Source of the DNA: Rhizobium sullae
Lineage (GTDB): Bacteria > Pseudomonadota > Alphaproteobacteria > Rhizobiales > Rhizobiaceae
Length of the DNA stretch: 64,000 nucleotides
Direction of reading: 5' to 3'
Assembly (NCBI RefSeq): GCF_900169785.1
Contig: NZ_FWER01000014.1
Location: 50,797 to 114,796 of the forward strand
The position numbers and the translations under genes were made by a program. Positions within the stretch are counted from its first letter, which is position 1. Every line of letters begins with the position of its first letter. Below the pieces are notes generated by a model. The model was not told the origin of the DNA. It did not search any database and saw only the letters and a list, made by a program, of their open reading frames with translations. Shown piece by piece: positions 26,758-34,845 of the stretch.

Positions 26758-28602
26758 GTGCTGTATCTGCAGACATTTGGTGATCTGCGACTGACCGACG
26801 CGAACGGCAATTCTATTCGATACCCGGCCAAGGGCCTGGTGATGGTCGCCTATTTGTTCACCCGAAAGACCCGCGAGCTAAGCCGTCACGAGGTGGCGGA
26901 GTTTCTGTGGACCGAAGCAGAAACTGAGCTGTCGGGGCTTAATCTGCGCAAGCTGATTTCACGCATTCGCCAGATAGACGAGAGCACGAACGAGCCGCTA
27001 CTTCATATCGCGGCCAGTTCGATCCGGCTCCGCACGGAGGCCGTTGCCGTCGATCTCCAGGCTCTCGATAGCGCCAAGCCTCCGTTGGAACAATTGAGGG
27101 CGATCAGCGGGCTGCTTCAGCGGGATTTTATGGGAAGCGTAAAGCCTGCAACCAGATCGATCGACAGCTGGATTACGGGAGAGCGCCGGAACCATCGATT
27201 GAAGCTACGGGAAGCGCTCTTCGGCGCCTTGCCGCATGCTCAAAGCAACGACGACTTCCGGGCGATATCCGGCGCCGGCCTTTATCTCCTTGAGAAGGAC
27301 CCGGACGATGAAGAAACCAGGGAAATGCTTCGCCGGCTACCTGGAGCCAGTTTGGCTGACGGGGACAGGAGTGAAAGGGTAAGCGGGCCAAAGATCCACG
27401 CTCTGCCATTGAGCGAGCAAGACAAGCTTGTTCGCTTGGAGCCTGGCAAATCTTCGCCTTCGGTCCTTCCTCGAGTTGTGCTGCTTCCGCCAATCCCGCA
27501 GGGGCATGTCGCCGGGCTCGCCATTGCCAACGCCTTGATCGAAGACGTCACCATCGAGCTTTGCGCGCTTCGCAATATCTCTATCGTCGCACCGCACACG
27601 GCCGAGCAGATTCGCCGCGATTCCGACAAAGCCCAGGTCGTTGCCCGGCATTCGATCTCCTATCTCCTTGAAACGCGGCTTTCGGTTGAAGGCCTTTATG
27701 CCCAGCTTATCTATTTTCCCACCGACGAGGTCATCTGGGCAATGCGCTTTACGATGACATCGGATGCCTTGCCGACGCAAAGGCGGCTCATCGCGCAGCG
27801 GCTGACCTCTTCGCTGGTGCAAGAGCTGGCGAAGAACGAGCAGGCCAGATTGAACATTGAGGCCGATCCGCAGGCATACCATTCCTATCTCGTCGGCGCG
27901 AGCTTGGTGGGCAAGCTGACGTTGCCTCATATCCGCAGGGCACGCACGGCGTTCAAGGAGGCCCTTCGGCACAATCCCAACTTCTCGCCCGCATTTGCTG
28001 CTCTTGCCCGCACTTATACGAGTGAGTGGCTCGTGACCGCGCAGGGGAACGAGGAACTGCTGCGTCTGGCGGAAACGAATGCGGTCAAGGCCATAGAGGG
28101 GGATTCGGAATTCGCCGGCGGACATCGAGAATTGGGGGTCGCCAAGCTTTATCTCGGTGACGTTGACCACAGCGTTTCCGCCCTCAGCTTGGCGGAGGAA
28201 TTGAGCCCCCATTTTGCCGACGTCATATACAGCCACGCTGACACGCTCGTGCACGCGTCGCGCCCTGGTGAGGCATTGTCGAAAATAACGAGAGCGATCT
28301 CGCTCAATCCTATATCGCCCGATGCCTACTTTTGGTGCGCAGCGGGAGCGAGTTACTTCCTTGAGCAATATGAAGACGCAATCGGTTATGTGGAGCTGAT
28401 GAAGGACAAAGCGCCGGCTCACCGGATTGCTGCGGCAAGCTGTGCGATGATGGGTGACCGAAAGCGAGCGCAGTTTTACCGACAGCGTGCAGCAATGCTG
28501 AATCCTGTGTTTGACGTGGAGAAATGGCTCTCTGTCGTTCCTTTCAAGGAACAGTGGCAGAAGGACCTTTATCGTGAAGGCCTTTTGAAAGCTGGATTTT
28601 AG
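26758..28602 (+). CDS. SARP-like transcriptional activator with TPR region
   Basis: A 614-residue regulator. An OmpR-type winged helix (about residues 1-95, opening MLYLQTFGDLRLTDANGNSI) is followed by a BTAD-like helical part (about 95-200), a middle domain with alpha/beta character (about 240-370) and C-terminal tetratricopeptide repeats (about 380-590). The layout resembles SARP regulators of secondary-metabolite clusters and the adenylate-cyclase-like TPR regulators of alpha-proteobacteria. A GTG start with GAGGA six bases before it. It ends 24 bases before the putative precursor, which makes it the probable cluster activator. Confidence 0.78.
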   Translation: MLYLQTFGDLRLTDANGNSIRYPAKGLVMVAYLFTRKTRELSRHEVAEFLWTEAETELSGLNLRKLISRIRQIDESTNEPLLHIAASSIRLRTEAVAVDLQALDSAKPPLEQLRAISGLLQRDFMGSVKPATRSIDSWITGERRNHRLKLREALFGALPHAQSNDDFRAISGAGLYLLEKDPDDEETREMLRRLPGASLADGDRSERVSGPKIHALPLSEQDKLVRLEPGKSSPSVLPRVVLLPPIPQGHVAGLAIANALIEDVTIELCALRNISIVAPHTAEQIRRDSDKAQVVARHSISYLLETRLSVEGLYAQLIYFPTDEVIWAMRFTMTSDALPTQRRLIAQRLTSSLVQELAKNEQARLNIEADPQAYHSYLVGASLVGKLTLPHIRRARTAFKEALRHNPNFSPAFAALARTYTSEWLVTAQGNEELLRLAETNAVKAIEGDSEFAGGHRELGVAKLYLGDVDHSVSALSLAEELSPHFADVIYSHADTLVHASRPGEALSKITRAISLNPISPDAYFWCAAGASYFLEQYEDAIGYVELMKDKAPAHRIAAASCAMMGDRKRAQFYRQRAAMLNPVFDVEKWLSVVPFKEQWQKDLYREGLLKAGF

Positions 28603-28626
28603 AAATAAACCTAAGGAGAAAAATTC

Positions 28627-28851
28627 ATGGAAATGACTGAAAAAGCTGTCGTTTTTGCTGTTACGGGAGAAGCGGATCTCTGGATTGCCGATCTCGACAA
28701 CGGCACGGTAAAGCGGCTCGGCGCGCCGACCGGCGAATTGGCGCAAGTTGCCGATCTGCGGAAGAATGGCGGAACCTTCGTCAAAAAGGTGGATTTTGCC
28801 ATCGCCGTTTCGTCGGCGGCGGCAGTCTTTTCCGGTCACGTCGACGGTTGA
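28627..28851 (+). CDS. Putative RiPP precursor peptide
   Basis: A 74-residue peptide with a strong AAGGAG site. The first part (MEMTEKAVVFAVTGEADLWI, then ADLDNGTVKRLGAPTG) looks like a folded leader. The C-terminal part after KNGGT ends in AIAVSSAAAVFSGHVDG, rich in alanine, serine and small residues. It lies directly before YcaO and TfuA genes, where a substrate is expected. Known YcaO-TfuA pairs install backbone thioamides. No sequence family was recognised, so the precursor role is inferred from position, size and composition. Its TGA is in the same frame as the YcaO that follows. Confidence 0.68.
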   Translation: MEMTEKAVVFAVTGEADLWIADLDNGTVKRLGAPTGELAQVADLRKNGGTFVKKVDFAIAVSSAAAVFSGHVDG

Positions 28852-28860
28852 GATGCTGCC

Positions 28861-30057
28861 CTGACAGCTTTTCAAGCCGTTTCACATTCCGATCGGGCCA
28901 TCTCGCCGTCGGAGACGCTCACTCGCGTCGAGCCGTTTCTGGCTGATTTCGGCATTACCCGTGTCGCACGTCACACGGGTCTCGATCGCATCGGAATACC
29001 GGTCTGGTGTGCCTATACGCCCAATGCGCGCTCGATCGTCGTCGCTCAAGGCAAGGGCCTGAGCGACGACGATGCGAAGGTGTCGGCCGTCATGGAGGGC
29101 TTGGAACGGGCCATTGCCGGCAATCCTTCCGTCGATACTGTCCAAACAAGCGCGCGTCGCCTTCAGGAATCCGGCTACAGATTCGAGAAGCTGAACTGCC
29201 TCATCGGTCTCCACCAGAACGATATCGGCGACGACGAAGAGATTGAGTGGGCGCTTGGCAGGGAACTCCTGTCAGGGACGGAGATCTATGTCCCTTTCGA
29301 GGCCGCGGTCCTCGACCGGACACGCGATTGCCGCTTCTGGATGTCTTCCGATGGCTTGGCGTCCGGAAACACGCTCAAGGAGGCAATGCTACATGGCATT
29401 CTCGAGCGCATCGAACGGGACGCCCATGTCCTTTGGCAGGTAGGCAATGACAGAGACCGCTATTTGCGCTGCATCGATCCACGCGGTTTCCAGGATCCTG
29501 CGCTGGATCAGTTGATCGAAAAGATCGAAACGGCCGGGCTGGTACTTCGGCTTTTTGACATGACGAGCGATATCGCCATTCCATGTTTCACCGCAATTTT
29601 GGGGCCCCATGGTGTCCGTGACGACGCAAATGTCCGGTTTGTCGAAGTGACCGCCGGAAGCGGGGCTCACCCATCGCCCGTTCGGGCAACCATACGGGCT
29701 CTAACAGAAGCGGCTCAATCCCGATTGACCTATATCAGCGGTGCACGGGACGACATATCGCCCGAGACGTTTCTTAAACCTCTCCCATTGCAGACGCGCC
29801 GTGCCTTCCAGGCTGTTCCGGCCACGCCGGCAACGATCGCGCCAACGCAGCCGCAATCTCTGTCTCAACATCTCGACCACACGCTGAATGCCTTGCGGGA
29901 AAGGCAGATAGATAACGTCATTGTCCTGGCGCTCAGCGACCCTGCGCTTCCCTTCAGCGTCGCGAAAATCTTCATCCCCGCGCTTGAAAATCCGGACGGT
30001 GGCGGCCGCGCACGCCGCTTTGGAAACCGGGCAGTTTCAAAGGCAATCATGTCATGA
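28861..30057 (+). CDS. YcaO cyclodehydratase/thioamide synthase, start codon disputed
   Basis: A YcaO ATP-dependent backbone-activating enzyme. Family similarity begins at AISPSETLTRVEPFLADFGI (codons from about 28897), before any in-frame ATG, GTG or TTG; the first such codon is GTG 29080, which would delete about 70 core residues. The coordinate given uses CTG 28861. Numbered from there, SAVMEGLER (75-83) and EAAQ (283-286) are the ATP/magnesium-binding glutamate and glutamine motifs, so the enzyme looks catalytically complete. An ATG at 28853 would be in frame if one C were restored to the CCC at 28859-28861. It overlaps TfuA by four bases. Confidence 0.82.
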   Translation: MTAFQAVSHSDRAISPSETLTRVEPFLADFGITRVARHTGLDRIGIPVWCAYTPNARSIVVAQGKGLSDDDAKVSAVMEGLERAIAGNPSVDTVQTSARRLQESGYRFEKLNCLIGLHQNDIGDDEEIEWALGRELLSGTEIYVPFEAAVLDRTRDCRFWMSSDGLASGNTLKEAMLHGILERIERDAHVLWQVGNDRDRYLRCIDPRGFQDPALDQLIEKIETAGLVLRLFDMTSDIAIPCFTAILGPHGVRDDANVRFVEVTAGSGAHPSPVRATIRALTEAAQSRLTYISGARDDISPETFLKPLPLQTRRAFQAVPATPATIAPTQPQSLSQHLDHTLNALRERQIDNVIVLALSDPALPFSVAKIFIPALENPDGGGRARRFGNRAVSKAIMS

Positions 30058-30752
30058 AGATCGTCTTCGTCGGTCCGAGCCTTCCAGACGCCGCATCCTT
30101 CGCCGGAGATGGGGTCCTCATCTACCCCCCGGCAGTTCAGGGCGATGTTCTTGCGGCCGTGCGTCGTGGTGCCGGCGTCATTGGAATAATTGATGGCGGC
30201 TTCGAGTATACGGCGCCGGTATGGCATAAGGAGATACTTTCAGCGCTTTCACAGAACGTGGCCGTGCTGGGTGCGGCCAGTATGGGAGCACTGCGCGCTG
30301 CGGAATGCCAAGTCTTTGGAATGATTGGCAGCGGCCGTATCTTCCATGAATACGAAAGCGGCGCGACTGTCGACGATGCGGATGTCGCTCTGCTGCACGG
30401 CCCCATGGAATACGGATACAAGCCTTTGACCGTGCCGCTCGTCAATGTCAGGGCAACCCTCGATAAACTTGAAAACCAGAAGCAGCTTGCGTACGATCTG
30501 CGGGTAAGACTCGAGGACAGCGCAGCTCGAATCTTCTTCAAGGAGCGGACATGGCAATCGCTAGTCGCCCATTGTGATGCAGTCAGCCCGCAGGAGCGGC
30601 GGGATCTCATTTCACTGCTTGTCTCAAATGCTGTCGATCAAAAACGAATGGACGCTCTGGCTCTTCTCGAAGCCGTTCGCGCGACGAGCAACGCCGATAT
30701 GCATCGAGAGAATTCCTGGCAGATGAACGAGACATTTGTTTCGCTAGTTTAA
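30054..30752 (+). CDS. TfuA-like protein, YcaO partner
   Basis: A 232-residue TfuA family protein, opening MKIVFVGPSLPDA and containing YPPAVQGDVLAAV, IIDGGFEYTAPVWHKEIL and AASMGALRAAEC, all hallmark segments. TfuA was named from the trifolitoxin locus of Rhizobium; with YcaO it recruits a sulfur donor and makes thioamides, as in archaeal McrA thioglycine and in thiovarsolin-type peptides. The ATG is inside the YcaO stop (ATGA), so the proteins are made together and probably form a complex. Confidence 0.93.
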   Translation: MKIVFVGPSLPDAASFAGDGVLIYPPAVQGDVLAAVRRGAGVIGIIDGGFEYTAPVWHKEILSALSQNVAVLGAASMGALRAAECQVFGMIGSGRIFHEYESGATVDDADVALLHGPMEYGYKPLTVPLVNVRATLDKLENQKQLAYDLRVRLEDSAARIFFKERTWQSLVAHCDAVSPQERRDLISLLVSNAVDQKRMDALALLEAVRATSNADMHRENSWQMNETFVSLV

Positions 30753-30857
30753 GAGGAACACAGCATCAAATCAATTCAGGCACTAGTTGTGTCACGCGCT
30801 TTTCACGGGCTCTTTGCAGCTGTCCCCAATATGTTCGCCTTGGAATGGGAGACCGAG

Positions 30858-31115
30858 ATGAGCACCACCTCTGCAAGCAAACCTGCCGGCTTTAGCCACA
30901 GCGCAAGATCCGTTGATGAATTGGATGAGCTTATCGGGCTCGCCCGAATGATCACGTACGCAAAATCCGCGGCACAAGATATCGAGCTCGTCAGTGCGAC
31001 GCATTGGCTCGAGCTTGCACTGAAGGCAATCGCTCACGAGATCGGGGATGCTGCGGACACAGGATTGCTCGATCTGACACTGTCCATGGACGCTATAAAT
31101 CTGCGAAAGCATTAA
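30858..31115 (+). CDS. Small protein downstream of TfuA, unknown
   Basis: An 85-residue soluble, mostly helical protein (MSTTSASKPAGFSHSARSVD, then DELDELIGLARMITYAKSAA). GGGAG lies seven bases before the ATG at 30858; an ATG at 30831 is a less likely start. No family recognised. It is 105 bases after tfuA on the same strand, so it may belong to the cluster as an accessory or self-protection factor, but this is only suggested by position. Confidence 0.55.
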   Translation: MSTTSASKPAGFSHSARSVDELDELIGLARMITYAKSAAQDIELVSATHWLELALKAIAHEIGDAADTGLLDLTLSMDAINLRKH

Positions 31116-31812
31116 AGCTGACCTCCTTATAGATCGGCAAGAATTCGCTTGCTGGATGACAAAGTCTTCCGATCGGAAATGATTTTACGTGCTGAGCCGG
31201 CGGCCTGGCCGCTGCGACAATTTTCATCATCCGGCGTCACCGCCGGGGCGAGATAGGCTTCTCCTCTGCCGCTTCGTGCGGCGAAGATGGGTTGCGATGG
31301 AAGAAGCGTCCGAAACGGGCGATTATGTCATGAAGCCGGCGGGAGTTCGCCGGACTTGGCGGGTCGAGCGAGGCATTGAATGCCACCGGTCGCATCTGGC
31401 TCTGAAGGTCCTCAGATACCACACTACATCTTTGGGAGTAGTTGTCTCAATTCAAACGATCCCCATATGCTCCTTCGACCTTATACGTTGGGGCAAATGA
31501 CCAGAAAACGGTAAGGTTAGGGCTCTCACCTTGTTGGCAGCCGGGGAGAGCTCTCACTTGCCTCAATTGCAACCGGGCGCCTAGGGCATGAGGCAGTCCC
31601 ACCGGCCTTGACTAAGTGCTTCTTGGCCGTCTTATCGGTGGCCCCTGTTTTCTCTAGAGTCGATGCCTGCGTGCAGACGGTTCGGGTCTGTCGCCGATCT
31701 TGTATCGTTCGAATGGCTTAGTGACTTCGACCCTTACCCTACTCATAGGTGTTCCTTTCCATTGCCTCGGTATTCGATAATACTCGCGTCGAGCAGATCG
31801 CCGGGGTAATGA
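31116..31812. other. Non-coding stretch after the RiPP locus
   Basis: Nearly 700 bases. A forward open frame at 31189-31500 has arginine-rich shadow-like composition and no ribosome site. No repeat, hairpin with T-run, or mobile-element end was seen. Confidence 0.4.
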
Positions 31813-32025
31813 ATGGACGAGTTCGGGCCTGTTACCGTCAAAAACGTCCCTTATTCGGATTTGGAGGCGCTATCCAGGTCCGTGAAGAAGTACGGTGGCA
31901 TTTTCATACTCAAGGCGCCAAGCGGCGGCCCGGGAACGCCTGCGGTGGATGCTCACTGCTGGTTCCCGTCACTGGAAGACAGTATCCAATTCAAGCTTCA
32001 ATGGACAAATCCCGATGATGACTAA
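31813..32025 (+). CDS. Small acidic protein, unknown
   Basis: A 70-residue soluble protein starting MDEFGPVTVKNVPYSDLEAL with natural-looking composition and a short acidic end (NPDDD). GGGG lies eight bases before the ATG. It has no recognised domain. It stands alone, and codon choice is less strongly GC-biased than in the transport operons around it. Confidence 0.48.
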   Translation: MDEFGPVTVKNVPYSDLEALSRSVKKYGGIFILKAPSGGPGTPAVDAHCWFPSLEDSIQFKLQWTNPDDD

Positions 32026-32272
32026 TAATGCGCGGGGCTTTCCTTGGGCAAATGCCGCCGAAGCGCGCCCTTCGGAATATGGTTATTCCGCACAACAAGC
32101 GCAATTTGCCATTGAGCTCTCGCAAAGGCTGTTTTTCTTGCGGCTCGAGCGCCAGCCTTCCTCGGTTTCAGACGGCCGATCTTCAGGTACTTTCTTGAAC
32201 ACCTCCGGGCTCGAACACCTAGCTGCCCTAGAGCACTTGCCCTGCTACCTGTCGGTTGCATCATCATTGCAG

Positions 32273-32719
32273 TTAGCCAGGCCGTTTGAGATAAACGCGA
32301 AGCCTCCTCGACGGCTCATATCCATTGCCCGTGTAGTAATTCGCGATGCGGCCGCTCTGCTGGGATACAAGCCAGATCTGCAGATAACCCATATTCCTGG
32401 CTTCGATTTCGAGGCGGCTCAGCAGGCTCGACCCAATTCCTTTTCTCTGATGGTTGGGTAATACGGCTATCTCAGCAAGATGCAGGCCGCGGCCGATCAC
32501 TGATGTGTGGGGAAGGGCAAAGGCAAAGCCGATAGGCTCCTCGGCCTCGAATGCTGCCAAGCCAAGGCAGCCGGGCGTTGTTGCGAGTTCATTCAGACGC
32601 GAGGCCGCGTTCTCGAGCGACCATTCTTCATGCCAAGGAGGCTCGGCGTAAGCCTGCACGATAATCACCGCACTGCGGGCTGCCTCGACAGGGGTTATTC
32701 TTCTGAATTCGATTGGCAT
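32273..32719 (-). CDS. GNAT-family N-acetyltransferase
   Basis: A 148-residue acetyl-CoA-dependent acyltransferase. The GNAT core is clear: LHLAEIAVLPNHQRKGIGSS holds the V-x-P and Q-x-x-G-x-G/A coenzyme-A loop, followed by a helix and the NYYTGNGYEPSRRLRVYLK ending with the usual tyrosine region. Substrate unknown; similar enzymes act on small amines, peptides or antibiotics. Not part of an operon. Confidence 0.88.
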   Translation of the reverse strand: MPIEFRRITPVEAARSAVIIVQAYAEPPWHEEWSLENAASRLNELATTPGCLGLAAFEAEEPIGFAFALPHTSVIGRGLHLAEIAVLPNHQRKGIGSSLLSRLEIEARNMGYLQIWLVSQQSGRIANYYTGNGYEPSRRLRVYLKRPG

Positions 32720-33042
32720 TCACACCTGCTACTAAAATCTCTGCTTTGTGCGACCGGACCCTGCTCCAAACAACGTGGGCTCCAGCACAAGCTTACTTCC
32801 GCGGCGTCGCCCAAACCGGGACACCGGCATCGGCGGCCCTATTTTCGTCGGACTCGCTCCACGGCACCACGGAAGCAACTAAGCACGGGCTTGAGCAAAG
32901 ATGTCGTGACTTTATCGTGACACCCGTTTTGCGTGAATCGGCGGCGCCCAGAAGCGTAAGGACATGCGAGAAGATCGGAACGCGGCTGTAGCACGGCGGC
33001 TGGATCAGACGAGGTGACCCTCAAGGAGCCGTTGAAGCAAAA
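32720..33042. other. Gap between GNAT gene and kinase gene
   Basis: About 320 bases between two reverse-strand genes' ends. Only shadow frames; no terminator-like hairpin was clear. Confidence 0.35.
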
Positions 33043-34023
33043 TCACAACCGGGAAATCCGCGGCGTCCATTGTGCGAGGCAATCGGCAAGCCGGTCCCTG
33101 CCAGGGGCGCCGATGCGCCCGCCGAATACCTGGCATTTAAGAGCCGCTGCCGCCGAAGAGATGCATATGGCATCCTCGACCTGCAATTGCTGTGCAACTG
33201 CAAGTGCAAACGCGCCATGGAAGACATCACCGGCTGCGAGCGTGTCGACTGTTTTGGTAGGCATTGCCGTCATATGCATGACGCAGCTACCGTGATCGTC
33301 GTGCCAATAGGCCCCGTTCTCGCCGGCCGTGACGCTGACAAACGCCGTTGGGAAGCGCTGCTTGAGCACCGCAACGGCGGCAGCGCAATCTTCCGTCCTT
33401 GCCAGCCGGCTTGCTGCGGGCTCGGAAAAAATGATGTGGCTTGCTGCCGGTGCCAGGAACTCGATAATCCCGTCGGCAGCAACGTCGCCATCCAGGATCG
33501 CCGGCTTGCCGAGGCTTCGCGCCATCTCAAGCACCTTGAGAGCAAGTTCCGGCCACCGAACGTCAACGAGAACAGCGTCAAAGGCGGCGATGTCGGCTGA
33601 CGAAACGTGTTTGACGGATCGATGCAGTTCGAGATCGTAAAAGGGGACAATAAGACGCTCACCATTGTCGTCGACAAGAATGGTCGAAACGGCAGATCTT
33701 GCGCCTTGCACTGTATGCATTCCGCTTGTGTCGATGCCGGCGGCAGAGAGATCGCCGATGATGCGCCTGCCCGTTTCGTCATCACCGACGGCACCCCAGA
33801 GGCTTGCTTTCCCACCAAGCCTGCTCACAGCGTAAGCCGCACTCGAGGCCATCCCTTCGGCGATCTGCAGCATCTCATATGGCAGGATCTTGCCTTGTCC
33901 CGTCGGCATTTCGCGAATGCGGAACAAAGTATCCAGCACGGCCGCCCCAACGCACAGCACGTGACGCTGTCGGTCGGTTGCCTTTAAAAATCTATCCGTC
34001 GTCAAAACCGCGTTGCCCGCCAC
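33043..34023 (-). CDS. PfkB-family sugar kinase
   Basis: A 326-residue ribokinase/PfkB kinase. The N-terminal substrate lid follows HVLCVGAAVLDTLFRI and the GG motif appears as VSRLGGKASLWGAVGDD. The C-terminal active-site motif is DTLAAGDVFHGAFA, where alanine replaces the usual first glycine of DTxGAGD; the catalytic aspartate is kept. A GTG start immediately follows the permease stop. It probably phosphorylates the sugar acid or sugar brought in by the adjacent ABC system, feeding the DapA-like aldolase. Confidence 0.85.
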   Translation of the reverse strand: MAGNAVLTTDRFLKATDRQRHVLCVGAAVLDTLFRIREMPTGQGKILPYEMLQIAEGMASSAAYAVSRLGGKASLWGAVGDDETGRRIIGDLSAAGIDTSGMHTVQGARSAVSTILVDDNGERLIVPFYDLELHRSVKHVSSADIAAFDAVLVDVRWPELALKVLEMARSLGKPAILDGDVAADGIIEFLAPAASHIIFSEPAASRLARTEDCAAAVAVLKQRFPTAFVSVTAGENGAYWHDDHGSCVMHMTAMPTKTVDTLAAGDVFHGAFALAVAQQLQVEDAICISSAAAALKCQVFGGRIGAPGRDRLADCLAQWTPRISRL

Positions 34024-34845
34024 TCAGCTGCCCTTGACGGCGCCGGCCGTCAGGCCTGCAACGATCTGCTTTTGGGCGAACATCGTCAGCACGAGCACCG
34101 GCAGCGTAACGATCAATGCCGCTGCAGCAAGCGGTCCCCAACTGACCTGCTCGAAGGAGAGCATGTTGTAGACTGCCACCGGCAGTGTGCGGGTTTCACG
34201 GCTGGCAAGCACGATGCCGAATACGAAATTGTTCCACGAGAAGATGACGGACAGAATGAAGGCGACAACGATGCCGGGCCTGGCGATCGGAAGAGCGACC
34301 AGCCGGAACACCTGCCATGGCGTTGCTCCGTCGATGCTTGCCGCCTCTTCGAGCTCCATCGGCGTCGTTTCGAAATAGCCAATCATGATCCAGACGACGA
34401 CTGGCACGGTCACCACTAGATGAATGATGATCTGCGGCCAGAGTGTGCCGAGCAGATTGAGCCATTGGAACAGCAAGAAGAGAGGGATCAGAAAGGAAAG
34501 CCCCGGTGTCATCCGCGCGATCATAATGACCATTGCTGAACGCTCTGCCTTGAGCCGGGCGATACCATATCCCGCCGGCACGCCAATCAAAAGCGCCAGC
34601 AATGTTGCAGCCCCGGTCACGAGGATGGAATTCCAGAAATACAGGAAGAAATTGTTTTCCTCGAAGACCTTGATGTAGTTCGACCAGGCAAAGCGCTCGG
34701 GAATGAAGATCGGCGGGTAAGCGCCATTGTCGATCTCGTATTTCAGGGATAGCGAGATCATCCATAGGAAAAAGAGGATGACGGGCGAAACCATCACCAG
34801 GGCGGCAAAGAGAAGACCGATGCGGTCGAGCGTCTTGCGCTTCAT
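34024..34845 (-). CDS. Carbohydrate ABC transporter permease (MalG-like)
   Basis: A 273-residue six-helix permease of the CUT1 family. The EAA loop is LEEAASIDGATPWQVFRLVALPIARPGI, where the ATPase docks. Its start overlaps the stop of the MalF-like gene by one base, and its stop abuts the kinase start, so the operon is tightly packed. Confidence 0.92.
   Translation of the reverse strand: MKRKTLDRIGLLFAALVMVSPVILFFLWMISLSLKYEIDNGAYPPIFIPERFAWSNYIKVFEENNFFLYFWNSILVTGAATLLALLIGVPAGYGIARLKAERSAMVIMIARMTPGLSFLIPLFLLFQWLNLLGTLWPQIIIHLVVTVPVVVWIMIGYFETTPMELEEAASIDGATPWQVFRLVALPIARPGIVVAFILSVIFSWNNFVFGIVLASRETRTLPVAVYNMLSFEQVSWGPLAAAALIVTLPVLVLTMFAQKQIVAGLTAGAVKGS

Noticed and set aside
31189..31500. 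103-codon forward frame after the RiPP locus
   Set aside because: Arginine-rich shadow composition, no ribosome site, and no domain resemblance.
32018..32461. Forward frame after the small gene at 31813
   Set aside because: It overlaps the 3' half of the GNAT gene on the other strand and shows no motif; reverse-strand GNAT is clearly real.
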